Part shown: piece by piece, positions 55,480-63,446 of the stretch
Layout: each line of letters opens with the position of its first letter
Numbering within the stretch: position 1 is the first letter of the stretch
Assembly: GCA_001563915.1 (NCBI GenBank)
Contig: LKMP01000001.1
Coordinates: 48,604 to 112,603 of the forward strand
DNA: 64,000 nt
Reading direction: 5' to 3'
DNA from: Nanohaloarchaea archaeon B1-Br10_U2g21
Lineage (GTDB): Archaea; Nanohalarchaeota; Nanosalinia; Nanosalinales; Nanosalinaceae
The notes under the pieces: model-generated
Told to the model about the DNA's origin: nothing
What the model saw: the letters and a program-made list of their open reading frames with translations, nothing else
Database searches by the model: none
Program-made: the position numbers and the translations under genes

Positions 55480-55857
55480 ATGAGAAGGCTGGAACTTCCT
55501 GGGAGAGGCAAGGATATGCCTAGGCTTGATCAACAAGATGTTAAGTTGATAAAGAAAATCGGGATATCTGGCCTTAAAGAACAGACTCAACAAATATTGG
55601 AACTAAAACTGAGACAGCAGCCTGAGAATGATGGAAAACAAACTCCAAAAGCAGGGAACCCAGTTTATAAGGCGATGCATGCATGTCGAGCGTCTTCACG
55701 GCAAGAATTATCAAGAGCTCATCGAATACCTGCAGGAAAAGAACTAACAGATAATCAGGTGGATTCAGTAGTTAATTTACTGACTCGGTGGATTGCAAGA
55801 GAATATAATTTCTATATTGAGGAAGAAGACCGTCAGAAAAGCCTTAGCCAATTCTAA
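55480..55857 (+). CDS. DUF4186-family protein
   Basis: 125 residues. NDGKQTPKAGNPVYKAMHA, the HRIPAGKELTDNQVDSVVNL stretch and the final TRWI match the pattern of DUF4186 as I remember it from bacteria. The bacterial CCRGCLEKWH element is replaced here by SSRQELSRAH, so the Cys pair is lost. Function unknown. Convergent with hisS (4-base overlap). Confidence 0.7.
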   Translation: MRRLELPGRGKDMPRLDQQDVKLIKKIGISGLKEQTQQILELKLRQQPENDGKQTPKAGNPVYKAMHACRASSRQELSRAHRIPAGKELTDNQVDSVVNLLTRWIAREYNFYIEEEDRQKSLSQF

Positions 55858-57152
55858 ACTAAGCCTTCCTCTTTTAAGTGGTCAACTACATCCTCTAGGG
55901 CTAGCAACTCTTCTTTACCAGACTCCATATGTTTCATAGTTACTTTATCATTTTCTAGATCCCGTTCGCCAATAATCAAAACTCTTTTTGAATTAATACT
56001 ATCGGCATAACCAAGCTGATCGCCAAAACCTCGGCCTCCAAGATCAGTCTCAACTATAAGCCCTTCATTTCGTAATTCTGATGCATAATCTAGTGCAATA
56101 TCTCGTACAGAGTCAGAAACTGACAAAATGTACACATCAGTCTCAATTCCTTTAAGAGGCCACATATCTTCTTGTTTCAACAACTCTATAGTTGTAGAAT
56201 ATCCAAATGCAAAACCTACAGCAGGTACTTCACGACCTCCAAATAAACCTACAAGATTATCATAACGACCTCCTCCAAATAAAGCTCTCAACTCGCCTTC
56301 AGCATCAAATGCTTCAAAAACAAGACCAGTGTAGTAAGCAAGACCTCTTACAATTGAAAGATCTATTCGGCACGCTTGGGAAACTCCATAGGCATTAAGC
56401 ATCTCAGCTAAATCCTTCATACGCTGGACTGATTCAGAGGATTCTTTAGGCGCAAGTTCTTGCAAATCCTCAATAGTGGACGAAATAGGTCCTGAAATTT
56501 CTGTGAGTTCATCAACTTTCTCTGCTTGACCCTGTGAAAGGCCTTCTTCCAATAGTCCTTCTATAAATTCTTCTCGACTCAGCTTCTCTTTGTCGTCAAT
56601 TACTTTCATTGCTGCATCTGTTCTTTCAACGCCATGAGCATCTAAGAGCGACTCGAGCAGTCGCCTATCATTGATTAAAAAATTTACACGATCCTCTATA
56701 CCGAGTTTCTTATAAATTGTAACTGCAGCAGCTATGATCTCTGCATCGGCTTCTACACTCTCAACTCCGAAAATATCGAAATCTCCTTGCAGAAACTCGC
56801 GATCCCTACCTCTTTGCACATCCTCATATCTCCACCGCTTAGAGGTATCATACCATTTAATAGGCGTTTTCAAGTCTTTCCGCGCCTGCACTAAACGAGC
56901 TCTAGTAGGAGTTTGTTCAGGAATCAGGGAAATCTCACGTCCGCCCTTATCATCAAAGTTGTACATTTGTTCCATTAACTCGTCACCAGACTTTATACGG
57001 TACAACTCTGCACGTTCAACACTTGGAACGTGCAACTGTCTGAAACCAAACTCTTCAGCAGTATCATCAACTATCTCAATCAGTTTTTTCCAGCTAGCGT
57101 ACTCTTTTGGGTAGCGATCATAAAAACCTTTCAAACCTTGAATCTCAGCCAT
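55854..57152 (-). CDS. hisS: histidyl-tRNA synthetase
   Basis: 432 residues, class II. Motif 1 region (GFRQLHVPSVERAELY), motif 2 (KRWRYEDVQRGRDREFLQGDFDIFG), histidine A box (SIVRGLAYYTGLVFEAFD) and motif 3 (GGRYDNL, PAVGFAFGYS) are all present, followed by the anticodon-binding domain. It charges tRNA-His. Last gene of a minus-strand run with AbrB-like, GNAT and aspartoacylase-like genes, three bases after the latter. Confidence 0.95.
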   Translation of the reverse strand: MAEIQGLKGFYDRYPKEYASWKKLIEIVDDTAEEFGFRQLHVPSVERAELYRIKSGDELMEQMYNFDDKGGREISLIPEQTPTRARLVQARKDLKTPIKWYDTSKRWRYEDVQRGRDREFLQGDFDIFGVESVEADAEIIAAAVTIYKKLGIEDRVNFLINDRRLLESLLDAHGVERTDAAMKVIDDKEKLSREEFIEGLLEEGLSQGQAEKVDELTEISGPISSTIEDLQELAPKESSESVQRMKDLAEMLNAYGVSQACRIDLSIVRGLAYYTGLVFEAFDAEGELRALFGGGRYDNLVGLFGGREVPAVGFAFGYSTTIELLKQEDMWPLKGIETDVYILSVSDSVRDIALDYASELRNEGLIVETDLGGRGFGDQLGYADSINSKRVLIIGERDLENDKVTMKHMESGKEELLALEDVVDHLKEEGLV

Positions 57153-57155
57153 TTT

Positions 57156-57962
57156 TTATTCTGCCTCACAGGTATTGATTTGTTCCGTTAGTTTTTCATT
57201 CTTGACTGATTTAAAGCCGAGAATTTCTTCATAAGATTCCGACATTAACACAGGATAAAATTCTTTATCCGCCATCTTCTTCTGGGTAAGAGATTCCGCA
57301 AATTTTTCCCCTTCATTAACTCTTTGGAAATTTACTGCAGTAAAAACCCAGTTCTCTGAATTTTTCTCTTCCTCATCAAATACTTCAAAGACTTCCACAG
57401 TGTTATAGCTGCATTCACCTTCTATAGCTCCAGCATTAACTAGAAATTGTTTAAGCAATTTATAAGCCATTTCTTCTGCATTTTTTGACTCTTTAGGCCC
57501 TAATTCTATCTCTACGCCACCATAAAAGTTTACTCCGCAACCAGGAGTATAACTTATTTCAACAATTTTTTCTAGGCCTGTGTCCTTTACCGCTTCAAAA
57601 GTTTTCTTATCCCTTCTAGAAAAAAGTGCGAAAGGTACCGGGTTTGAACCAGTAGCGTGTATATCAAGTACTTTAAGACCTTCTAATTCCTCTATAAGTT
57701 TTGAAGCCAGTCTTTCTTCATACAAATCTGATTCAATATTGCCTGGAAAACTCCTATTCAAATCACAGTCTATAAACCGTTTATTCTTTTCTAAAGCTCT
57801 CTCATTAGCCAATACAAACTTCACTGTTTTTATGAAGCAAATGTTTTCTTCCAGAAGGCGATCTACGGCTTTCTTACCCGAAGGCTCATCACCGTGCACA
57901 CAGTAAACAACTCCGATTTCAGCATCCCCAGAACCTACAGTCTCTATTTTCATCTTCATCAC
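57156..57962 (-). CDS. AstE/AspA-type (M14-like) deacylase
   Basis: 268 residues. VYCVHGDEPSGKKAV has the zinc His and Glu, DLNRSFPG the substrate-binding Arg, and VLDIHATG the second His, as in succinylglutamate desuccinylase/aspartoacylase proteins. A zinc-dependent amidase on a small acylated amino acid or a peptide is expected. Located between GNAT and hisS genes on the same strand. Confidence 0.82.
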   Translation of the reverse strand: MMKMKIETVGSGDAEIGVVYCVHGDEPSGKKAVDRLLEENICFIKTVKFVLANERALEKNKRFIDCDLNRSFPGNIESDLYEERLASKLIEELEGLKVLDIHATGSNPVPFALFSRRDKKTFEAVKDTGLEKIVEISYTPGCGVNFYGGVEIELGPKESKNAEEMAYKLLKQFLVNAGAIEGECSYNTVEVFEVFDEEEKNSENWVFTAVNFQRVNEGEKFAESLTQKKMADKEFYPVLMSESYEEILGFKSVKNEKLTEQINTCEAE

Positions 57963-57989
57963 TTCAAAAAAGAAAGAATGAATAGAGGT

Positions 57990-58589
57990 CTATACCTCTC
58001 TCCATAGATACATCCTTTCATCTTCCAGGTTTTCTCCTATAGCTTCCACAGTTTCAGTTAAAACCTCTCCATCAACTAACACTTCTTCAAACCCTAGATC
58101 ATGATCTATCTGAAGCTTCTTTTTATTCTCAGAAGTATTGGAGGTACGCATCAAACCTTTTTCAACATCATCTCTATCTTTAATTCTATCGAGTTCTGCA
58201 GACTTCAGACCTTTTCCAATACCTTGATTACGATACTCTTCTAATACTCCAAGCTCTGCGAAGTAAAAAGCAGAGTTCTCAAAAAAGTTCTCTTCACATC
58301 TTGAAAGTTCTTCAGGAAAATTCTCCCTATCTTGGGATTCGAGAACATATCCAAATGCAAAACCTACTGGCACATTGTTTTCTATAGCCATTAACCCCTC
58401 AAAATCTCTATCTTCTAGGCCTGTGATGATTTGCTCTGCTGTTTCATAATCAAAGTTGTCATTGTAAACTGAATTGTTGAAAGTGCAGCTGTATGAGCCT
58501 ATAAGCGCTGATAAATATTTTTCATCGCTTAAGGAGTACAAAGATTCTGGATTAAAGGAGAGGTCAACAAGTTTTACATCATTGCTCAC
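57990..58589 (-). CDS. GNAT-family N-acetyltransferase
   Basis: 199 residues. Motif A of GNAT is clear: FAELGVLEEYRNQGIGKGLKSAEL with the acetyl-CoA Q/RxxGxG/A element (RNQGIG). It would transfer acetyl from acetyl-CoA to an unknown amine. Its start overlaps the AbrB-like gene by 11 bases, so it is in the same operon. Confidence 0.85.
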   Translation of the reverse strand: MSNDVKLVDLSFNPESLYSLSDEKYLSALIGSYSCTFNNSVYNDNFDYETAEQIITGLEDRDFEGLMAIENNVPVGFAFGYVLESQDRENFPEELSRCEENFFENSAFYFAELGVLEEYRNQGIGKGLKSAELDRIKDRDDVEKGLMRTSNTSENKKKLQIDHDLGFEEVLVDGEVLTETVEAIGENLEDERMYLWREV

Positions 58590-58824
58590 TGAAAACTACC
58601 TCCAACTCATTACGTTGATACTTAAAACTCTCAATGTTGTCTAACTCCTTCAAAACTGATAAAGCTGCTTCCAAATCATCTGCCTTGAAAAAACGCCTCC
58701 TAACTCGTTTAGCAGAAAGCAGTACAAAATCTTTGCTGTTTAAATCTGCTTTATCCCGCAGATTTGAAGGAAAAGTGACTCTGCCTTTCGAATCAAGTCT
58801 GCCGAGCCATGTGAAGACAGCCAC
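58579..58824 (-). CDS. SpoVT/AbrB-like DNA-binding protein
   Basis: 81 residues starting with GTG. The LGRLDSKGRVTFPSNLRDKA stretch is the swapped-hairpin AbrB/MraZ fold, followed by a basic KRVRRRFF segment and a helical tail. Probably a dimeric regulator of its own operon. First gene of the minus-strand run to hisS. Confidence 0.8.
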   Translation of the reverse strand: MAVFTWLGRLDSKGRVTFPSNLRDKADLNSKDFVLLSAKRVRRRFFKADDLEAALSVLKELDNIESFKYQRNELEVVFSEQ

Positions 58825-59130
58825 CCTGATTGGAGCCCTTAGAACTAGAGCTGTATCTATCTAAAAGATTTTCAAATGTTTTTTCTGAAGCTGATGTGAA
58901 CGTATTCACCTTGCATTGTAAATCGCCTATACGTAGATAATTCAGAGTTATTTATAAACTTCTTTGGGCGTGAGGTGGGATAAAAGACCTAAGTCACCAA
59001 GAAAAAACCTTGTTGTAGGTAGCTTTGTTTTTTTCAAATATATGGAGACTAATAACTAGTGAACAGAGATGTAACTTTTGTAGCGCCTGACGCAGTTCAT
59101 AATTAAAAGCTTTAACACTAGTCCTAATCT
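58825..59130. other. 306-bp intergenic region
   Basis: No coding frame is seen. It holds upstream regions of the divergent AbrB-like and L40e genes, the candidate small RNA at 58975-59034, and an AATTAAAAG box at about 59100-59108 that lies about 27 bp before the L40e start. Confidence 0.5.
58975..59034 (+). ncRNA. candidate small RNA
   Basis: TTTATAAA at 58951-58958 would set a start near 58980. The following sequence can pair GGTG (58975-58978) with CACC (58995-58998) and ACCT (59007-59010) with AGGT (59017-59020), the latter hairpin ahead of a TTTG and seven-T tract ending at 59034. Promoter, hairpin and T-tract in series suggest a short transcript; no family is recognised. Confidence 0.25.
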
Positions 59131-59292
59131 ATGGCACAGAAATTTGAAGAAGCTGAAGAAAGAATCTTCAAGAACGTCTATGTCTGCAGACGCTGTAACG
59201 CAAAGATCAGGACACAGAATCCTGGTAAGACAAACTGCAGAAAATGTGGGTACAGACACTTGAGAAAGAAAAACGATCAGTTTGCAGGATAG
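59131..59292 (+). CDS. rpl40e: 50S ribosomal protein L40e
   Basis: 53 residues: [19 protein letters not shown], then [21 protein letters not shown] and [14 protein letters not shown]. The four zinc-ribbon cysteines (CRRC...CRKC) and the RHLRKK end are those of archaeal L40e. A TATA-like box 27 bp upstream indicates a leaderless mRNA. It is a monocistronic ribosomal gene. Confidence 0.9.
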   Translation: MAQKFEEAEERIFKNVYVCRRCNAKIRTQNPGKTNCRKCGYRHLRKKNDQFAG

Positions 59293-59373
59293 ATTAAGAG
59301 AACTGTGAGCTTGAACTAGCCAATAAGAAGATACCGGACTGATTAAAAATAGCTTTGTCCGTAACTTGTTTCT

Positions 59374-60255
59374 ATGGAATGGTTTGCAGCGGCACTTATT
59401 TCAGCAGTACTTTTCGTTGCAGCAGCAATAATCAGTAAGAAAGCGATGGAGGATACATCTCCTTTATTTTTCACATCAGCAATAATGCTTATTTCAACCC
59501 TATTCTATTTGCCAGTTTTTGTTTATTATTTTTCACTATCACAGATATCCACAATTCAAAGCCTCACAGTATTCATAATGTTGTCAGTAATTGCGAACGT
59601 AATAGGGTGGTTTTCATACAACTATGCTATCAAAAATGATCCAGTATCGATAGTAATGCCACTAAACAGGCTACAACCAGTTTTTGTAGCTATTTTCGCA
59701 TTTATATTCCTGCAAGAAGCCTTAAACGTCAGAATAAGTCTTGGAGTGATTATGGCAAGTCTTGGAGGATATGTAGTGCTGGTAAAAGATCCAAAACATC
59801 TATTATCGCCTTTTGAAAATATTTTGAGCGACAAAGGAGAGCAACTTGCAATACTTTCAGCCATAGCATTTGGAATAGCAGCAATTGCTGATAGAATAAT
59901 AACTACTAATCTTGCTCCAGAAGTGCACACATTTTTCATACTTACAGGCATGTCTATAGCCTTTAACGGATATCTTTACAGAAAAAACGGTAAAAAACAC
60001 TTCAAAAATCTTAGAACGCGTGTGAAGATGGATAAGAAGGCTTACCTCTCAGTAGGCATAATTCAAGCTGCTGCAATGCTGGCAGTAATGACAGCTCTAT
60101 CTCTGCAAGATGCGAGCAAAGTAGTGCCTGTGCTCCAGCTACAGGTTCCTCTAACAGTTATAGCTGGGGGAATGCTGTTCAAAGAAGATAATATACTGAT
60201 TAAGCTTCTTGGTTCAGCAATATTGCTGGCCGGAGTAGCGCTCGTAGCATTGTAA
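59374..60255 (+). CDS. EamA/DMT-family transporter
   Basis: 293 residues with ten hydrophobic segments in two EamA repeats. The first repeat ends with SIVMPLNRLQPVFVAIFAFI and FLQEALN; the second with SKVVPVLQLQVPLTVIAGGM and LFKEDN. This is the drug/metabolite transporter fold, substrate unknown. Convergent with the YciE-like gene. Confidence 0.88.
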   Translation: MEWFAAALISAVLFVAAAIISKKAMEDTSPLFFTSAIMLISTLFYLPVFVYYFSLSQISTIQSLTVFIMLSVIANVIGWFSYNYAIKNDPVSIVMPLNRLQPVFVAIFAFIFLQEALNVRISLGVIMASLGGYVVLVKDPKHLLSPFENILSDKGEQLAILSAIAFGIAAIADRIITTNLAPEVHTFFILTGMSIAFNGYLYRKNGKKHFKNLRTRVKMDKKAYLSVGIIQAAAMLAVMTALSLQDASKVVPVLQLQVPLTVIAGGMLFKEDNILIKLLGSAILLAGVALVAL

Positions 60256-60257
60256 CG

Positions 60258-60761
60258 CTAAGTTAATCTGTTAATTAAACGTTCAAAAATTGAGCCCTTA
60301 GACATCGACTTTAATTCGTCCAGTGCTGCTTTTTCCTCTCGCAGATTCTGGCGTAAAGAATCAATAATTTCGTTATCGTAATCTAGTATCTTAGCCATAT
60401 TGATTAAGGTCTCATAAGCATTTATTTCAATTCTCTCGGTTTTCATACCTACAGCAATATAGTACATATCCAACAAGTCTTCTTCCGTTGTCTCTATCTC
60501 TGCCTCACGAGTCTCAGCCATCACAGCATCTATCACATGGCTCTGCAACGCCACCGGATCCTCTCCAATCATAGTAAACACTTCCTCCAGTCTCATTATC
60601 TGATCCTGGGTTTCCAGTCGGTGATCTTGAAAAATTTCTCGCACAGACTCATCCATTGAGGCCTGAGCTAACATATCAAGCTCGTTTGATAACTCAGTTT
60701 CTATATAGTAGATATTTTGAAGTTTGTACACAAACAAGTCGTCCAAAGTTCTAATAACCAT
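60258..60761 (-). CDS. YciE/YciF-type (DUF892) ferritin-like protein
   Basis: 167 residues, four-helix bundle. It starts with TLDDLFVYKLQNIYYIETEL and has the E..H pattern of a di-iron site (Glu in YYIETEL, HRLETQ, and ERIEINAYE in the third helix). This family is linked with stress and iron-dependent oxidation. Divergent from the tRNA-Thr region. Confidence 0.82.
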   Translation of the reverse strand: MVIRTLDDLFVYKLQNIYYIETELSNELDMLAQASMDESVREIFQDHRLETQDQIMRLEEVFTMIGEDPVALQSHVIDAVMAETREAEIETTEEDLLDMYYIAVGMKTERIEINAYETLINMAKILDYDNEIIDSLRQNLREEKAALDELKSMSKGSIFERLINRLT

Positions 60762-60907
60762 GCTCCCACACCTCTGACAACTAGTTAACGGCCCAGCAAT
60801 AAAAGAAAGATTTTACACAGTCAACACTGATGTACCTCAATCAAAAATCTCTCCTTCATCAAGCCAGATACAATTTAAGAGTACCACACCTGAAAAACAA
60901 ATACAAG

Positions 60908-60979
60908 GCCCTGTTGGCTCAGCGGTAGAGCACGTCCTTGGTAAGGACGAGGTCCCGGGTTCAAATCCCGGACAGGGCT
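60908..60979 (+). tRNA. tRNA-Thr (anticodon GGT)
   Basis: The acceptor stem GCCCTGT (60908-60914) pairs with ACAGGGC (60972-60978), discriminator T. The D stem is GCTC/GAGC, the anticodon stem CGTCC/GGACG with loop TTGGTAA (anticodon GGT), and the T stem CCGGG/CCCGG. No intron, no encoded CCA. Length 72. Confidence 0.95.
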
Positions 60980-61007
60980 TCCCGTCAACAGTTCAAAGTC
61001 ATCATAG

Positions 61008-61221
61008 GAGGGTGAAGAGTTTAGTGTGAAAGATATTATGGATGAGTCTGGACTACATCTATCTTATTTTGCCCAACATATTACCTAGTTTAGAGGAAGC
61101 AGGTCTGATTGAGATCGATGAGTTCTCCACCTACGGAGAAGGTTCAACTCGACCTCCTTACAAAGTCGTTGATGAAATGCTTGGGTCACTGGAGTCAATA
61201 GTGAATTATCACTTTGACTGA
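61008..61221 (+). pseudogene. broken winged-helix regulator next to tRNA-Thr
   Basis: In one frame from 61008 the sequence reads GEEFSVKDIMDESGLHLSYF and AQHIT, then stops at 61086. A frame one base off continues LPSLEEAGLIEIDEFSTYGEG, TRPPYKVVDEMLG to TGA at 61219-61221. Joined, they make a plausible ArsR/MarR-like winged helix (helix, recognition helix, LEEAGLIE, wing). There is no start codon for the whole, so it is a remnant. Confidence 0.6.
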
Positions 61222-61397
61222 GTCATGGTTTTATCCCATTAACAGTCAGTAGTATTTAACCAGTATTTCAAACTCAATCGGGATATATCCAGTGAAAAAG
61301 TTGAGGTTCTTTGTAATTCAGGAATTTCATAACTAGAATTGGAAATTGACTTTTTAGTAGAGGTTTTTTAACATATGAGCGATATAAATTTAGTAAG

Positions 61398-62285
61398 ATG
61401 GTTAAGCTAGAGGAATTTGATGCCATGTTACGTTCTAGCTCCTCTTTTTTCTCAGGAGCGTCTGGTCGAGAATATAAGACCGAATTACTTTTAAGAAGAT
61501 TTGAAGAAGGTCTAGAAGAATTAGAACAAGGCAATATTTCTCCTGAAGAGTTCGCTAAAAAATTCCCAAGAGGAAAGGTAAGGAACAAACTAATTGAAGT
61601 GTTAAGAAGCGAGTGGATAGATCTGTGTACAACTCAACAAGGCTATAGTACTCAAATTGACGCAAAAGGTAATTCAGTTTTCAGAAAGTTTACGGATACA
61701 GGCGGAAAAATTTTGCCATATCAAGGGTATAAATTAAGAATATCGGCTAAACCTCATGAGGGTAGAGAGATTGCTAAAGCAGTATTACCATTCCTTAGAA
61801 AAAATAATATTGTCCATAAAGTAGCTTTCGATATAGACCGGTTAGAGAGATTTAAAGGAGGTACTCAACAAGGCAAATTCATCAGTATATATCCTACTAT
61901 AGAAGCACAGGGTAAACCTGTTGATTATGGTGCTCAGCTTTTTACTAAGAAGGAATCTGATCTTAATAAGGCCTCAGTAAATATAAACGCTGTAGAATCT
62001 CGAGAGATACTAAATCAGTTATTAAATTTTATCGAGAACTCTCATGTCGGTATAAAAGGCGAGGTTAACGTGCCTACAGATAAACAAGTTAAGAATACAA
62101 GAATTTATTACCGATATGGTATAATCGCTCCATCTAATGGGGTTTACGTTAATGAAATGGAGCAAAAAGTAGTTGGTACTCCTAAAGAAAAGCACTTAGT
62201 AGATGTTTACGGAAATAATGTGCCTGATTCTAGAGAAAACAATAACTGGAAAAAACTGGAAGGAAGAGAGCCATTACTGAAATAA
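61398..62285 (+). CDS. protein resembling the LanKC N-terminal domain
   Basis: 295 residues. Residues 111-168 (YKLRISAKPHEGREIAKAVL, DIDRLERF, GKFISIYP) and YRYG at 238-241 follow the pattern of the N-terminal domain of class III/IV lanthipeptide synthetases (LanKC) and related effector proteins. No kinase or cyclase domain is present. A helical N-terminus of 100 residues precedes it. Function unclear; the similarity is pattern-based and needs a search. It stands alone, in an accessory stretch after tRNA-Thr. Confidence 0.55.
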   Translation: MVKLEEFDAMLRSSSSFFSGASGREYKTELLLRRFEEGLEELEQGNISPEEFAKKFPRGKVRNKLIEVLRSEWIDLCTTQQGYSTQIDAKGNSVFRKFTDTGGKILPYQGYKLRISAKPHEGREIAKAVLPFLRKNNIVHKVAFDIDRLERFKGGTQQGKFISIYPTIEAQGKPVDYGAQLFTKKESDLNKASVNINAVESREILNQLLNFIENSHVGIKGEVNVPTDKQVKNTRIYYRYGIIAPSNGVYVNEMEQKVVGTPKEKHLVDVYGNNVPDSRENNNWKKLEGREPLLK

Positions 62286-62290
62286 TAAAA

Positions 62291-62698
62291 TCAGTTGAAA
62301 AGACTTATTCTATCCATCAATCTCTCCAAGAAAGTTTTTTCAACGTCTTCTAGCTCTTCTACATTTCCTGTCTCATTAGGGTTAATGGCTACTCCATGGT
62401 CATCTCCACATTTATCTCCGACGCTACTAACCACTATGCCATCTCTTATTTCTTCGATCTCGTCTTTTCCTACCTCTTCTTCAATCGTTTGATTTCCACT
62501 CCGACAAAATACAAGTTCGCCTTCAATCCAAGACGTGGAATTCGATTCATGTACCTCCTCTTCTGTAACGTTCTCAAGACTATCATACATATACTGTATG
62601 TTTGTTTCAGAGTCAAAATTCGGGTCTTCCTTTAACGGTTCTGCATTTACAAAACCAATGAATAGGATAAGAGCTCCGAGTATCACTACATAGTTCAT
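62291..62698 (-). CDS. small secreted acidic protein
   Basis: 135 residues from the ATG at 62698 (62722 is a longer alternative). Signal peptide YVVILGALILFIGFVNA, then an acidic domain with two Cys and four sequons (NVT, NST, NQT, NET). The C-terminus FLERLMDRISLFN is an amphipathic helix. Same plan as the secreted proteins at 52311 and 52924. Not recognised. Confidence 0.68.
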   Translation of the reverse strand: MNYVVILGALILFIGFVNAEPLKEDPNFDSETNIQYMYDSLENVTEEEVHESNSTSWIEGELVFCRSGNQTIEEEVGKDEIEEIRDGIVVSSVGDKCGDDHGVAINPNETGNVEELEDVEKTFLERLMDRISLFN

Positions 62699-62722
62699 TC
62701 TTGTTCTAACTGAGGAGATCAA

Positions 62723-63066
62723 ACTATATATGGGTTTTGCCTAACTCTCCTGTTTTCAAAGCTAAGAGAGCTTAAGAACGAGTTTCATAGATTAAAGATA
62801 TTAGTTTAAATTTAGTCTTTGCCCTATCAGCGAAAGGTCAAAATTGTCTTGTTGTATTTAAGCTAGTTTTTAAGCTTTAGTAGGTGTTTGAAAGACTTAA
62901 ATTAGTTTTAAACTCTGTTACATTCACTATTTTGTTAGCTGGATTTTATTTATAAGCACGTATAGTGGTTGTTATATAATCGCATTTCTAAGATATTTAG
63001 TGCAATGGTTTTTATCTTTGATAGATAGGCATCCTGAATAAAAAGAATGAAGTAAATAAACAATTT
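62723..63066. other. AT-rich intergenic region
   Basis: I see no reading frame on either strand. There are several TATA-like elements (TTATTTATAAG near 62946-62956, GTTATATAAT at 62971-62980) and GAATAAAA at 63036-63043, which lies about 27 bp before the regulator start and is probably its TATA box. A repeated TTTAAGCT element occurs near 62860-62880. Confidence 0.5.
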
Positions 63067-63414
63067 ATGGATGGAGAACTTGCTGAAGAGATAATTAAAG
63101 CAAAAGACCGTTATGACAGACAGTTCAAGAATTTTACAAGAAGTTTCTATGTTATGAAATCTGCACTACGATACTTTTCTATTAATCAAGGCCTTTCGTT
63201 TACCTCTTCCAAGATAGCGGACAACTTTCCTGTGACTGCTCCTGTAGCAGGTTCAGCGCTTAAAATATTCGATGAGCTGGGAGTGGTAGAGCCTCGTAAC
63301 AGTTCAAGTTCTCCTGACCGTTACATGCCTTCAGAAGTCAACATGGATAGGCTTCTAGAGGTGGAAGAAGTACTTGTCGAGAGCTTTGAAATAGAAGGGT
63401 TTTTGCCCAAGTAA
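63067..63414 (+). CDS. winged-helix regulator-like protein
   Basis: 115 residues. A helical N-terminus (EIIKAKDRYDRQFKNFTRSFY) is followed by a winged helix (LSFTSSKIADNFPVTAPVAGSALKIFDELGVVEPR) and a C-terminal helix. The arrangement is that of a small dimeric DNA-binding protein. TATA box 27 bp upstream. The aldo/keto reductase gene starts 32 bp after the stop and may be co-transcribed or controlled by it. Confidence 0.65.
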   Translation: MDGELAEEIIKAKDRYDRQFKNFTRSFYVMKSALRYFSINQGLSFTSSKIADNFPVTAPVAGSALKIFDELGVVEPRNSSSSPDRYMPSEVNMDRLLEVEEVLVESFEIEGFLPK

Positions 63415-63446
63415 AGATTTAACTTGGAGAATTAATTTCATTTATC

